Assembly: GCA_937991535.1 (NCBI GenBank)
Contig: CALKHN010000117.1
Coordinates: 22,903-86,902 of the forward strand
DNA: 64,000 nucleotides
Reading direction: 5' to 3'
Origin: an uncultured Sphingobacteriales bacterium
GTDB taxonomy: Bacteria; Bacteroidota; Bacteroidia; Chitinophagales; Chitinophagaceae
Under the pieces are notes generated by a model. That model was not told where the DNA came from. It worked only from the letters and a program-made list of their open reading frames with translations, and searched no databases. Shown in pieces: positions 53,107 to 62,612 of this stretch. The position numbers were made by a program, and so were the translations under genes. Position 1 is the first letter of the stretch. Every line of letters begins with the position of its first letter.

Positions 53107-53478
53107 TCAGCCCGCCCTGAAATCGTGTTTTTTAAGAATCTCAGTCGCTTCCACAATTGCAGTATCAATCGCTCCAGGATCATATTGCATGCCAGCGATA
53201 TTCAATAGCAATGCAGCAAGTTTTTGGCGGTCATCAATGTTGTAAATTTCCATGGCAGTCTTTTTTAATGCCCGATCCACAAAACCCCTAACTACACTAA
53301 CGGCGACACGCGCTTCATACTCGAGTGTATTTCTGGATTTGGTGCTGTTTTCCGGAAGTTCCAGGTCGCGAAGTGCATATTGCATTTTCCTGTAAACGTC
53401 AGCATCGGCACCACGGTCGTAGTTTCGGCCACAACGGAAAGCCATCCGCATAAAGTTTTCATAGATCATTGCCTTCAT
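53107..53478 (-). CDS. hypothetical helical protein
   Basis: A 123-residue protein predicted to be mainly helical (NTLEYEARVAVSVVRGFVDR, QKLAALLLNIAGMQYDPGAI). Not recognised. It runs opposite to radC and in the same direction as the 100-residue gene at 53.5 kb. Confidence 0.55.
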   Translation of the reverse strand: MKAMIYENFMRMAFRCGRNYDRGADADVYRKMQYALRDLELPENSTKSRNTLEYEARVAVSVVRGFVDRALKKTAMEIYNIDDRQKLAALLLNIAGMQYDPGAIDTAIVEATEILKKHDFRAG

Positions 53479-53537
53479 GTCTTACTAATTTTACCAAAGA
53501 TATCATTCACCGAATAAATAGAACGGAATCATTCTGG

Positions 53538-53840
53538 TTAAAAAGATTGCAGGTTCTTGTTCATCTCCGTCAATCCTGCTTTTTCCAGCAACTCAACGAT
53601 AAGCGTTTGGAGCTCCTGGAGTGAACTTTTCGGCACGATATCAAACATGTTAATGGATTTTTCGTCGGTGTCTTTCATGGTAAGCCCTTTCTCTATGACT
53701 TTACTTAGCAGCAATACATTTTTTCGCGGAATAGTAAAAGTGATTTTCACACTGTCATTCATACCGGGAATACTAAATACAGTTTCATAAATCTTGCTCA
53801 CATCTGCTTTTGCCAACATAAAAAGAATTTTCTTGTTCAC
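53538..53840 (-). CDS. small hypothetical protein
   Basis: A 100-residue protein without signal or membrane segment (VKITFTIPRKNVLLLSKVIE, SSLQELQTLIVELLEKAGLT). It is not recognised. It could be a two-gene unit with its downstream neighbour. Confidence 0.5.
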   Translation of the reverse strand: MNKKILFMLAKADVSKIYETVFSIPGMNDSVKITFTIPRKNVLLLSKVIEKGLTMKDTDEKSINMFDIVPKSSLQELQTLIVELLEKAGLTEMNKNLQSF

Positions 53841-53978
53841 TGATCATTTCCACAATCCAAAAATAGATAGTAGAATGGATTCTATCCTCCTCAGAATTTG
53901 AAGAGGATAGTTTTTTAAAGAGATAGCAGTTTATTTTTACATCGTTAACTGAAATGTGGAGTTGGAAAATCGTGTGAA

Positions 53979-54884
53979 ATGAATAACAGTGAACAGTATC
54001 TCACCTGCGCTCAGGCGAAGCAAATTGATATCGTAGAGTATCTGTCAGGTATCGGCTATGAACCACACAAAATCAGGGGGGAAGACTACTGGTATCTTTC
54101 ACCGCTAAGGGCAGAGAAAACTGCTTCCTTTAAGATAGACAGAAAATTAAACCGCTGGTATGATCACGGGATCGGGAAAGGAGGTGACATCATTGATTTT
54201 GCCATCTTATATTTTAACTGCACCATTAGTGAATTCCTGCTTTCTCTAAGAAGTAAATTTTCTTTTCATCAGCCGGCAGCCTCTGTCGCTTCACACAATC
54301 AGGATACTCAACTATCGAAAATTGTAATCAGAGATGTGCGGACACTTAGAAATCTCGTGCTTATTCGCTACCTGCATAGCCGGAAAATACCGCTAACGGT
54401 GGCTGCAAAATTCTGCAAGGAGATAGACTTTGAAATGAATGGTAAACCTTACTACTCGGTAGGCTTTTTAAATGATGTCGGCGGGTATGAACTGCGCAAT
54501 GCCTATTACAAGAACAGTAGCGCTCCAAAGGGCATCACAACGATAAAAAATGGTACGGTCAGAATAGCAGTATTCGAAGGATTTTTTGACTTCCTTTCTT
54601 TCCAGGTGATGTTCCCATATGAGGAGTTAGCACAATGGGATTATTGCATCTTGAATTCACTTTCTTTTTTTGATAAAACCATGCCGTTCCTGCAGGCGTA
54701 TAACTCCGTTCATTTGTTCCTGGATCGTGATACAGCAGGACAAGATTGCAGTCGCCAGGCATTACAGCAAGGAAATCATTATGTGGATGAAAGCAATCTA
54801 TATGCAGGTTACAAAGACCTTAATGAATGGCTGGTAACAATGGGTAAGCAGAATAAAAATGTAAATGTAACCGGACAACCTTAA
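53979..54884 (+). CDS. CHC2-type zinc finger / Toprim primase-like protein
   Basis: A 301-residue DnaG-like protein of mobile elements. The first 90 residues fit the DnaG zinc-binding domain region (IDIVEYLSGIGYEPHKIRGE, WYLSPLRAEKTASFKIDRKL, RWYDHGIGKGGDIIDFAILY), with the usual CHC ligands not fully kept. Toprim motifs follow: VFEGFFDFLSF (glutamate) and VHLFLDRDTAGQDCSRQAL (DxD-like). The helicase-interacting domain is absent. It probably primes the transferred strand. It ends about 100 bases before the oriT-like hairpins. Confidence 0.85.
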   Translation: MNNSEQYLTCAQAKQIDIVEYLSGIGYEPHKIRGEDYWYLSPLRAEKTASFKIDRKLNRWYDHGIGKGGDIIDFAILYFNCTISEFLLSLRSKFSFHQPAASVASHNQDTQLSKIVIRDVRTLRNLVLIRYLHSRKIPLTVAAKFCKEIDFEMNGKPYYSVGFLNDVGGYELRNAYYKNSSAPKGITTIKNGTVRIAVFEGFFDFLSFQVMFPYEELAQWDYCILNSLSFFDKTMPFLQAYNSVHLFLDRDTAGQDCSRQALQQGNHYVDESNLYAGYKDLNEWLVTMGKQNKNVNVTGQP

Positions 54885-54987
54885 TCCCTTTTCAGAAGCT
54901 CCAGGAACCGCTCTGGCAATTGTCAACAACCGCGGATGGACATTTTTACAAAGAAAGATGGTTAAATGCAACTGTCGGAAGGCCTTA

Positions 54988-55047
54988 GGGTGACTATGAT
55001 CTCACCCGGTGAAATGTACGGTTGTATCACAACCGGGGCATTTCACC
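54988..55047 (+). other. candidate origin of transfer (oriT) hairpins
   Basis: Two adjacent hairpins directly before the mob genes. GGGTGA/TCACCC is at 54988-55007. The second, at 55008-55047, has outer arms GGTGAAATG and CATTTCACC enclosing CGGTTGT-ATC-ACAACCG. Such nested hairpins next to relaxosome genes are typical of an oriT. The nick site cannot be assigned by eye. Confidence 0.5.
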
Positions 55048-55115
55048 CCTTTGCCTCCGGAGTCGGGCGGGGATTAGGACGAGTGATTTTTTAGCTGTTG
55101 CAGAAATGAAAGGTA

Positions 55116-55517
55116 ATGATTGACACAAAAAACAACCGCAGTAAATGGCTGCATATCCGGTTAACGGAAGCGGAATACAAGAAACTGTATGTCGGATTTT
55201 CACGCTCAACCAAACGTAAAATAAGTGAATATGCCAGGAATATTTTACTCGATAAACCCATTACGGTTTATTCCCGCAACCGATCCCTGGATGACTTTGT
55301 GGCAGAGATGATTTTGCTGCGCAATGAATTAAAAGCAATAGGAAACAACTTCAATCAATCTGTCAAAAAGCTACATACAATGGATACGGATACAGAGATA
55401 AATACATGGGCTTTGCAGAATGAAAACAGCAAGCAATTGTTCTTTAAAAAAGTGGATGAAATCAGTCAAAAATTAAATCAAATCGTAGTAAATGGTCGCG
55501 AGAATAAATACCAGTAA
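55116..55517 (+). CDS. mobC: MobC-like relaxosome accessory protein
   Basis: A 133-residue protein with a ribbon-helix-helix-like N-terminus (KWLHIRLTEAEYKKLYVGFS) and a MobC-type C-terminal helical part (LLRNELKAIGNNFNQSVKKL). Such proteins bind oriT and help the relaxase to open it. The end overlaps the relaxase gene by 26 bases, and the hairpin region lies 70 bases upstream. Confidence 0.85.
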   Translation: MIDTKNNRSKWLHIRLTEAEYKKLYVGFSRSTKRKISEYARNILLDKPITVYSRNRSLDDFVAEMILLRNELKAIGNNFNQSVKKLHTMDTDTEINTWALQNENSKQLFFKKVDEISQKLNQIVVNGRENKYQ

Positions 55518-56757
55518 GAGTATTTCAAAAGCACTTAATTATAACGAACAAAAAGTGCAACAGGGTAGGGCAGAGGTCCTTGCAGAATCGGGTTTTTTAA
55601 AAGACGTTGATAAACTGAATTTTTATGATAAACTGAACCATTTTAAACGATATACTTCACTCAATGAAAGAGCCGCTACGAATACGCTTCATGTGTCATT
55701 AAACTTTGATCCGTCCGAAAACTTATCAAATGAGAAAATGATTGAAATAGCTACCACATATATGGATAAGGTCGGCTTCGGAAATCAACCTTTTTTGGTT
55801 TACCGTCATTATGATTCGGGGCATCCCCATCTGCATATCGTTAGCACCAATATTGAAAAAGATGGCACCCGCATTTCGATGCACAACATGGGACGCAATC
55901 AATCGGAGAAAGCGAGAAAAGAAATCGAAATAGAGTTCGGACTGGTAAAGGCAGAGGATAAAAAGAACGCTGACTTGGTGAAGTTACATCCCGTTGATGC
56001 AAAGAAAGTGATCTATGGAAAATCAGAAACACGGAGGGCTATTGCCAATGTGTTAGGTCCGGTAATTGGTCAGTATAAATTCACATCGCTGACTGAGTTA
56101 AACGCAATATTGGGATTATATAATATCAATGCTGATCGGGGACAGGAAGGTTCTCGCATTTACCTGCATAATGGGTTAACCTATCGGGTGCTGGATGATC
56201 AAGGAAACAAAATTGGTGTTCCACAGCCTGCAAGCAGTTTTTTTATGAAGCCAACGCTAGCAAACCTGCAGCGCAAATTTACAGAAAATGAATCCCTTCG
56301 TCTGCCTTTTAAGAAAAGACTACAGACCGCCATCGGATGGATATTAAATAAACGACCAGAACATTTGCATGCATTTATAAAATCTTTGGAAATGGATAAC
56401 ATTAGTGTCGTGTTGCGAAAAGGAAAAGACAATGTGATTTACGGAATTACATACGTCGATCATAAAACTAAATGTGTATTCAATGGCAGTGATCTGGGCA
56501 AGCAATACAGCGCCAAAGCGGTACTGGAAAAATATCAGCAGCAGGTTATTGAAACACCGATAACAGGAGGTTGTAAAAAGTCTGTGCAAATGCAATTGGA
56601 GATACCGCATCACCAGCCTAAAACAACGGCATCGCATACTGCCCAGTCAGGATGGGAACTGCCGGAAGTAAAACCCCTGCAAACGCCTGCGGCAGACTAT
56701 GTGCCTTATCAATTAAAAAGGAAAAGGAAAAGAAAGAAAAAGTTAATATCTATTTGA
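55492..56757 (+). CDS. mobA: MobA-type relaxase
   Basis: A 421-residue relaxase of the MOBP class. It begins MVARINTSKSISKALNYNEQ, with a likely catalytic tyrosine in ALNYNEQK, and has the HUH metal-binding motif YDSGHPHLHIVSTN near 105-120, followed by GTRISMHNMGRNQSEKAR. It nicks oriT and stays linked to the transferred strand. The C-terminal part is basic (KRKRKRKKKLISI at the end) and suits DNA binding. Order mobC-mobA-coupling protein is the usual Bacteroidota arrangement. Confidence 0.92.
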   Translation: MVARINTSKSISKALNYNEQKVQQGRAEVLAESGFLKDVDKLNFYDKLNHFKRYTSLNERAATNTLHVSLNFDPSENLSNEKMIEIATTYMDKVGFGNQPFLVYRHYDSGHPHLHIVSTNIEKDGTRISMHNMGRNQSEKARKEIEIEFGLVKAEDKKNADLVKLHPVDAKKVIYGKSETRRAIANVLGPVIGQYKFTSLTELNAILGLYNINADRGQEGSRIYLHNGLTYRVLDDQGNKIGVPQPASSFFMKPTLANLQRKFTENESLRLPFKKRLQTAIGWILNKRPEHLHAFIKSLEMDNISVVLRKGKDNVIYGITYVDHKTKCVFNGSDLGKQYSAKAVLEKYQQQVIETPITGGCKKSVQMQLEIPHHQPKTTASHTAQSGWELPEVKPLQTPAADYVPYQLKRKRKRKKKLISI

Positions 56758-56802
56758 TAACTTTTTTAAAAGTCTCCTGTTTGGAGAATTGAAAGGATTG
56801 AT

Positions 56803-58785
56803 ATGAATACCGGAGAAAATGAACAGGGACTTCGCAAGATCCTGGACATGACAAGGCTGATCAGCATTGTGGTTTTAGCACTGCATTTTTATTATTACTG
56901 TTACCGTGCTTTTGAAGTGTGGGGGCTTAGTGTACAGTTGACTGACCGGCTGATGGGCAACATCAGACGGACAGGGTTATTTAATGATTTCCATCGCTCC
57001 AAATTGATTGCATTGGGATTCCTGTGCATTTCACTGATGGGAGCAAAAGGAAAGAAAGATGAAAAGCTGAGTTACAAGACGGCATTTGCTTACATTTTTA
57101 CAGGTTTATATATTTATTTTACAAGCTACTTGTCGCTATCGCTTTCTGGCGATATGACAAGTATTGCCAGTGTCTACATTGGTCTGACCAGCATAGGTTA
57201 CATTTTTACGTTAACCGGAGGAACACTACTATCCCGAATCATAAAAGTACAGTTCAATAATAAGGACATTTTCAACAAGGAAAATGAAACCTTCCCGCAG
57301 GAAGAAAGGCTGCTTGAAAACGAGTACTCGATAAATCTGCTAGCGAAATATCATTTGAGAGGTAAGGTGCGAAGAAGTTGGATCAATATAATTAATCCAT
57401 TCCGTTCCTTATTGGTTTTAGGCAGCCCAGGTTCGGGTAAGAGTTACTTTGTTATCAGGCATGTTATCACACAGCATTTGGCAAAGGGCTTTTCTATGTT
57501 TGTATATGATTTCAAGTTCGACGATCTGACCATCATAGCGTACAATCATTATCTTAAAAACAAACATCGCTTTGCCGTCCAACCGGCGTTTTATGTCATC
57601 AACTTTGATGATCTCAGCCATAGTCACCGGTGCAATCCCCTGGATAAAGAAAATATGCTGGATATAACCGATGCTGCCGAATCTGCCCGTACAATATTGA
57701 TGGGATTGAACCGCGAATGGATCAAACGTCAGGGTGATTTTTTCGTCGAGTCACCTATTAATTTCCTGACAGCTATTATCTGGTATTTACGCAAATACCA
57801 GGACGGTGAATTCTGCACCCTGCCGCATGTAATAGAACTAATGCAGGTGGAATATGACAAGCTGTTTTCCATTTTGCGGACAGAAAAGGAGATTGAAGTA
57901 CTGATTAATCCTTTTGTCAATGCGTATATGCATGATGTGATGGAACAACTCGAAGGACAGATTGCCTCCGGCAAAGTGGCGATGGCAAGGCTATCATCCC
58001 CACAATTGTATTATGTATTATCGGGTAACGATTTTAGCCTGGACATAAATGATCCCAATGCGCCTAAAATTTTATGCGTTGGCAACAATCCGCAGAAAAT
58101 TCAGATTTATGGTGCTGTATTATCCCTGTACGTTAACCGGCTGGTGAAACTTGTCAATAAAAAAGGAAAGCTAAAAAGTAGTTTGATCTTTGATGAATTT
58201 CCTACCATTTACCTGAACAATATTGACAGCTTGATCGCCACCGCAAGAAGCAATAAAGTTGCTACCTGTTTAGGCGTACAGGATTTTAGTCAGTTAAAGA
58301 AAGACTACGGCAAAGACCAGGCGGACGTGATTATGAATATACCTGGTAATATAATCAGCGGACAAGTGACTGGTGAAACTGCTAAGCAACTATCAGAACG
58401 GTTCGGCAAGATCATGCAGGACAGGGCGAGTCTTTCTATCAACAGAACCGACACTTCCATCAGTAAATCCAAGCAGTTGGATAGTGCAATTCCCGCTTCA
58501 AAAATAGCTGGCTTGAGTTCTGGTGAATTTGTAGGTATGGTAGCTGATGATCCGGACTGCAAGATTGATCTGAAGGCTTTTCATGCTGAGTTATTGAATG
58601 ACCATCAATCGCTTAAAAGCGAGCAAGATGCTTATAAACCGCTGCCCATTATAAGGCAAGTTGACACCGGCATGGTACATCGGAATTACATGCAGATAAA
58701 GCGGGATGTAGAGGAGTTCGTGGCATCGGAAATTGAACGAATGATAGATGATCCCGAGTTGAAAATGCTGGTTGTAAAAAAGTAA
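56803..58785 (+). CDS. type IV coupling protein (VirD4/TraG family)
   Basis: A 660-residue membrane ATPase. The N-terminus has hydrophobic segments (LISIVVLALHFYYYCYRAF, TAFAYIFTGLYIYFTSYLSL, VYIGLTSIGYIFTLTGG). Walker A (LVLGSPGSGKSYFVIRH) is near 207 and Walker B (SLIFDEFPTIYL) near 462; the downstream NIISGQVTGETAKQLSERFG is also typical. It feeds the relaxase-DNA complex into the mating pore. The pore genes (tra set) are not in this window, so the element may be mobilised by another one or its tra genes lie elsewhere. Confidence 0.92.
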   Translation: MNTGENEQGLRKILDMTRLISIVVLALHFYYYCYRAFEVWGLSVQLTDRLMGNIRRTGLFNDFHRSKLIALGFLCISLMGAKGKKDEKLSYKTAFAYIFTGLYIYFTSYLSLSLSGDMTSIASVYIGLTSIGYIFTLTGGTLLSRIIKVQFNNKDIFNKENETFPQEERLLENEYSINLLAKYHLRGKVRRSWINIINPFRSLLVLGSPGSGKSYFVIRHVITQHLAKGFSMFVYDFKFDDLTIIAYNHYLKNKHRFAVQPAFYVINFDDLSHSHRCNPLDKENMLDITDAAESARTILMGLNREWIKRQGDFFVESPINFLTAIIWYLRKYQDGEFCTLPHVIELMQVEYDKLFSILRTEKEIEVLINPFVNAYMHDVMEQLEGQIASGKVAMARLSSPQLYYVLSGNDFSLDINDPNAPKILCVGNNPQKIQIYGAVLSLYVNRLVKLVNKKGKLKSSLIFDEFPTIYLNNIDSLIATARSNKVATCLGVQDFSQLKKDYGKDQADVIMNIPGNIISGQVTGETAKQLSERFGKIMQDRASLSINRTDTSISKSKQLDSAIPASKIAGLSSGEFVGMVADDPDCKIDLKAFHAELLNDHQSLKSEQDAYKPLPIIRQVDTGMVHRNYMQIKRDVEEFVASEIERMIDDPELKMLVVKK

Positions 58786-58960
58786 TAAAAATCTTCTATA
58801 GAAGCTTGATCTTCCATCTATTAAAATTACGCAAAATTGGATTTATGGCAACGAGTTAGATTCCTGATGAATAGCGTCTGTCTTACTATGATCATCGAAA
58901 AACCAACGATTTTTAACTCCTTCTGCTGCTATAATAAAAGTTTCCCCCGATTAATACTGT

Positions 58961-60082
58961 TCACAAAGAAGGAAACGCATCTTCAGCTGCTTTCACAATC
59001 AAATCATTAACGTACTTTTTCATTTTAATGGTTATTCCATTTTCATGAACATACATTACATGAAGATCTGGCCCATTGTGAAAGCTTGCGGGAATAAACT
59101 TTATATCATCCTTTTCAAAAACGTAACCCATGGCAACGGTAATGCTTGAAAACGAACTGTCGCATTCGATCTTATCTTCTTTTTCCATTGGATGGTTATC
59201 GATTGGGTAAACAAAAAACTGTTCAAAATGGACGTTGGAGGAACGAATAATGTAATATTCTTCCGAATGTTCAATCTCTCCGCCGGTAGGTCGAACAACG
59301 GTTATCACGAGGACATCCTCATGATAACGATAATGAAAAATTGCTTGTGGCTTAGGAAAAGAAAGTTTACCGTCAGCATCAAATTTTTCATGATTAATTA
59401 CATACGTCATTCGGTCTGCCTTGTGAAATATGCCATTCTTAACGTACACCAGTTCAAACCCGCCACCCCACAGGTTTGCAACTGTATAAAGGCTGAGCCA
59501 TTCCCGGCAAAGTAGCCGGCAAATGAGTATTGCATTGATTTGTACTGTACGCAAATATTCATTAGACTCCTTGGTCTGAAATGTTGCTTGTACCAAAGAC
59601 TCAATAATAAAATCTTCTGATCCTGACCCACTTGAGTAGATTTCGCCAAACATCTCTGTATCCTTATAATGCCCGTTACCGTGAACGTACCGGGCTATTC
59701 CGGTTGGTTGTTCATAATCAACAATGAGATGTATTATGAATGAAAACTCTTCCCATGTTTCATCTTTCTTTTCGTTAAGAAATAATGATAGCTTATCAAT
59801 GTCAACTAAATCGTAAATTTTACAGAAGATTTTCAGGTCTTCCAGGAAGTTTTTGAAATAAAGGACTTTGCCTGAAAAGGCCACACAAACATTTTTTTTA
59901 AGAATGTAACTCTTCTGATTAACCCCAAAAGGATAAAAACCTGATGCATCAGGCAAATATTTGATCAGATTATCCGGGACAGCAGGAATTCGCATTTCCT
60001 CTGGCTTATGAGAACTGGAAATCAGCAGGTCTGAAATCAGGATGGGAGAAACACCATTTATTATCGAGGCGATCATTGTCAT
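58961..60082 (-). CDS. uncharacterised protein with Ntn-hydrolase/proteasome-like N-terminus
   Basis: A 373-residue protein. The first 80 residues (TMIASIINGVSPILISDLLI, then QKSYILKKNVCVAFSGKVLY) follow the strand-turn-strand layout of proteasome beta/HslV-type Ntn hydrolases, where an aspartate and a 'vgFAG' segment are conserved. An N-terminal threonine follows Met1 (MTM), which could be the nucleophile. The rest is beta-rich and unrecognised. The resemblance is by eye and needs a structure search. It lies at the start of the cargo region, downstream of and opposite to the coupling protein. Confidence 0.55.
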   Translation of the reverse strand: MTMIASIINGVSPILISDLLISSSHKPEEMRIPAVPDNLIKYLPDASGFYPFGVNQKSYILKKNVCVAFSGKVLYFKNFLEDLKIFCKIYDLVDIDKLSLFLNEKKDETWEEFSFIIHLIVDYEQPTGIARYVHGNGHYKDTEMFGEIYSSGSGSEDFIIESLVQATFQTKESNEYLRTVQINAILICRLLCREWLSLYTVANLWGGGFELVYVKNGIFHKADRMTYVINHEKFDADGKLSFPKPQAIFHYRYHEDVLVITVVRPTGGEIEHSEEYYIIRSSNVHFEQFFVYPIDNHPMEKEDKIECDSSFSSITVAMGYVFEKDDIKFIPASFHNGPDLHVMYVHENGITIKMKKYVNDLIVKAAEDAFPSL

Positions 60083-60328
60083 GAATAACTATTTAGTGAG
60101 GTTCGTGCTTAGTAATATTCCCGACAACGAAAGTTACTCTTTTTGTGAGCAGTCTGCTCGTGAAGATTAATTGGAATATTACGCTGTGTCATTGCTTTAC
60201 CGGGAGCTTTCTCTATTTTTTCCCGTAATTGTCAGCATTCTTTAGAAATGAGTCAGTATGGTTTAAGTAGGTGTTGACCATTTGCTATCCTAAATTGTTT
60301 TAAACAGGGATGGAACTCGCCGATATTC
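60083..60328. other. intergenic stretch
   Basis: Upstream region of the 373-residue gene; nothing else recognised. Confidence 0.3.
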
Positions 60329-61333
60329 CTATATTATGATCTGTGAAACGTCATATAGTTCGTGAAGTCCGTTATCATGACTTTTAAAAGTATACATCAA
60401 CCCAGGTTCATTATAGGGGATCGGCTTAAGCAAAGGAAGATAATAAGTTTTATGATCAGTTCTAGTCAACTGATAATTCATATTCAAGTTAATAAGGGCA
60501 CCAAAATTATCAAGACCATGATGTATTGCCAGCGGACTAAATTTTACGGAATACATAATAAGATTTGCGATTACGGCCTGAATGGCATTGTCTAAAGTAG
60601 CCTTGTTAAAATGTGACGTTCGGTCATGCTTCGTACTATTATAGGCATCAAACCATGGTAGTGACTTTGTGGGTGATGCGGCATCCCAACTACTAAATGG
60701 CCGGATCGGTGGAATATGCGTATAATTTCTGAACTCAAATTCATATTCTTTCAAAAAAAGGGGATTGCACAGCTTCACATAATCAACTGTTGTGTAGTTT
60801 CGGGAGTTGATAGGGCTGATTCCGTTTCTTTTCAAATAGGCTTGCCAGAAATTTTCTACTTCTGTACACGCGAGAATTAATAGTTCTCGTATCCGATGAC
60901 TATAAACTTTCAAACCGTTTTCATCAGGCTCAATATATGACAGCAGGTCATGCAGCTTCTCTATTAATAAACGAAGTACTTTTTCAGTATTCATTCGGTC
61001 TACCAGGTCCGTTCTCATTGCCTGCTCAATTTCATTGTAGTAAAATAAAGTAGGACGCCATACCCATTCTTTGGACTGGCCTGGTTTGATGTTCATGGAC
61101 TCTATCTCTTTTGCGCCGAAATGCTTTTCTACCCACTGCTCCAAGGTAAGATCATTTTTTAGTTCAGTACTCGTCATATTTGTTGATATAATATGTAGCC
61201 CATGATTTAGTCCATAAAAATGAACAAAATGAGTTGCTGTCTCATAGGCATACCCTGAAGGTAATGTAAGATGCACATCCGGATTATTAATGGAAGGAGG
61301 GGACTTTGTATTTTTGAAGTAGATACAATTCAT
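60329..61333 (-). CDS. uncharacterised protein
   Basis: A 334-residue protein without export signal. The late segment WFDAYNSTKHDRTSHFNKAT followed by AIQAVIANLI has the N..KH.R pattern and helix layout seen in several HEPN-like or abortive-infection-type proteins, but I cannot assign a family. It lies between two other unknown genes on the same strand. Confidence 0.55.
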   Translation of the reverse strand: MNCIYFKNTKSPPSINNPDVHLTLPSGYAYETATHFVHFYGLNHGLHIISTNMTSTELKNDLTLEQWVEKHFGAKEIESMNIKPGQSKEWVWRPTLFYYNEIEQAMRTDLVDRMNTEKVLRLLIEKLHDLLSYIEPDENGLKVYSHRIRELLILACTEVENFWQAYLKRNGISPINSRNYTTVDYVKLCNPLFLKEYEFEFRNYTHIPPIRPFSSWDAASPTKSLPWFDAYNSTKHDRTSHFNKATLDNAIQAVIANLIMYSVKFSPLAIHHGLDNFGALINLNMNYQLTRTDHKTYYLPLLKPIPYNEPGLMYTFKSHDNGLHELYDVSQIII

Positions 61334-61414
61334 ATAGTAAGATTTAAGTAATATTCATGATTCTAAGTCCTATTCTAAGTGGTCACGGAGATAGGCAATG
61401 TAAGAGCATATATT

Positions 61415-62371
61415 TTAATCTTCCATTTCAATAAGTAACTTATCCAGGTGAATAATATTAAAGTTAGGTCGCTGACCGGCATACCATTTTTTTAACTCCG
61501 GCAATTTCTCCGGAATTCGCTTTTCGATAAAACTGTTGAACGCCATAATGGAGAAACTGATACAGTAGCTGGCGATAAGCTGTAAATCTTTTGAGTGCCG
61601 TAGTTGAAGAATAGAAACACTGTCTTCGCCATGTTGAACTATTTTTCCTCTTCGGATATCCGAAGCATGAACCGACCCGGACCATCTTTTATACAAGAGA
61701 AAATAAATGCTCTCCATTTTCAGATGGGAGGCAAGTGCTCTTATATTAATCGGACCGTTAAAATAGCCATACCACTTAATTTCTTTAATTTTCTTCATCT
61801 TTAGATTTTGATGCTCTTCAAAAACTTCCTTAAAAAGTTCAGATGCAAGCATTTTTTCCTTTTTTTCAATAGTTGTACGAAGTCTCTGTAGATCATTTGC
61901 ATGTTTGAATTTTGAAATTCCTTCTCTTTCAAACAGTTCTTTAGCGGTTCTTCCTTCAGGCGAAAGCGGGTCTATTGCTTTGTATTGTTTAATTTCATTG
62001 ATAATATCCGTAAACAAGTATGCCATTGATCTGTTATGAAAATCTTTCTCAAACAGATATTCTAACTGTAACAGCACTTCGAATAATGTTCTGATCAACA
62101 ATTTTGAAGGATCAGCGCTGCCCTGTTTTACAAGAGCGGAGGTAGCATCAACCAAATCCAACAAGTATCTGAATAGCATTGTAGGCGCAATATTAGTTTC
62201 CCCTTTATCGGGAGGATTAATATCCCATATGAATATTTGTGAGCCAAAATCAACCACCTCGCATAATGCGTCAGATAAAAAGTTATATACCTCCTGAATA
62301 TTATCAGATACCCTTCTGGGAATTACTTCGGGAATTCCCTCTGTGATTCTAATATTTGGGAATATACTCAT
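61415..62371 (-). CDS. DUF5677-like protein
   Basis: A 318-residue mostly helical protein. SKLLIRTLFEVLLQLEYLFE near 95 and YKRWSGSVHASD near 235 resemble the DUF5677 pattern (helix with R..E...L and a later Y..WS..VH). This domain is common in uncharacterised proteins of genomic islands. It is 80 bases upstream of the 334-residue gene in the same direction, so the two may be co-transcribed. Confidence 0.55.
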   Translation of the reverse strand: MSIFPNIRITEGIPEVIPRRVSDNIQEVYNFLSDALCEVVDFGSQIFIWDINPPDKGETNIAPTMLFRYLLDLVDATSALVKQGSADPSKLLIRTLFEVLLQLEYLFEKDFHNRSMAYLFTDIINEIKQYKAIDPLSPEGRTAKELFEREGISKFKHANDLQRLRTTIEKKEKMLASELFKEVFEEHQNLKMKKIKEIKWYGYFNGPINIRALASHLKMESIYFLLYKRWSGSVHASDIRRGKIVQHGEDSVSILQLRHSKDLQLIASYCISFSIMAFNSFIEKRIPEKLPELKKWYAGQRPNFNIIHLDKLLIEMED

Positions 62372-62612
62372 AATACAATTTTATTTAATTACTATTCAAT
62401 TCGAATTAATCGTAACCCCCTTACGCCTATTCTGTAAAGTTTATTTGTTACTTCCGACATAGCAATAAGCCCCATTGAAAATAGAAAGATTATGGAACTT
62501 CGTTATAATTTCTGATTACCTCGCTAAGATTGCCAAATTAGGGAATGCACACTGCCTCAAAAAAAACATCTATTTCCAGAAGAAATCTGTATTTTTTGAT
62601 AAACTGATCAGG

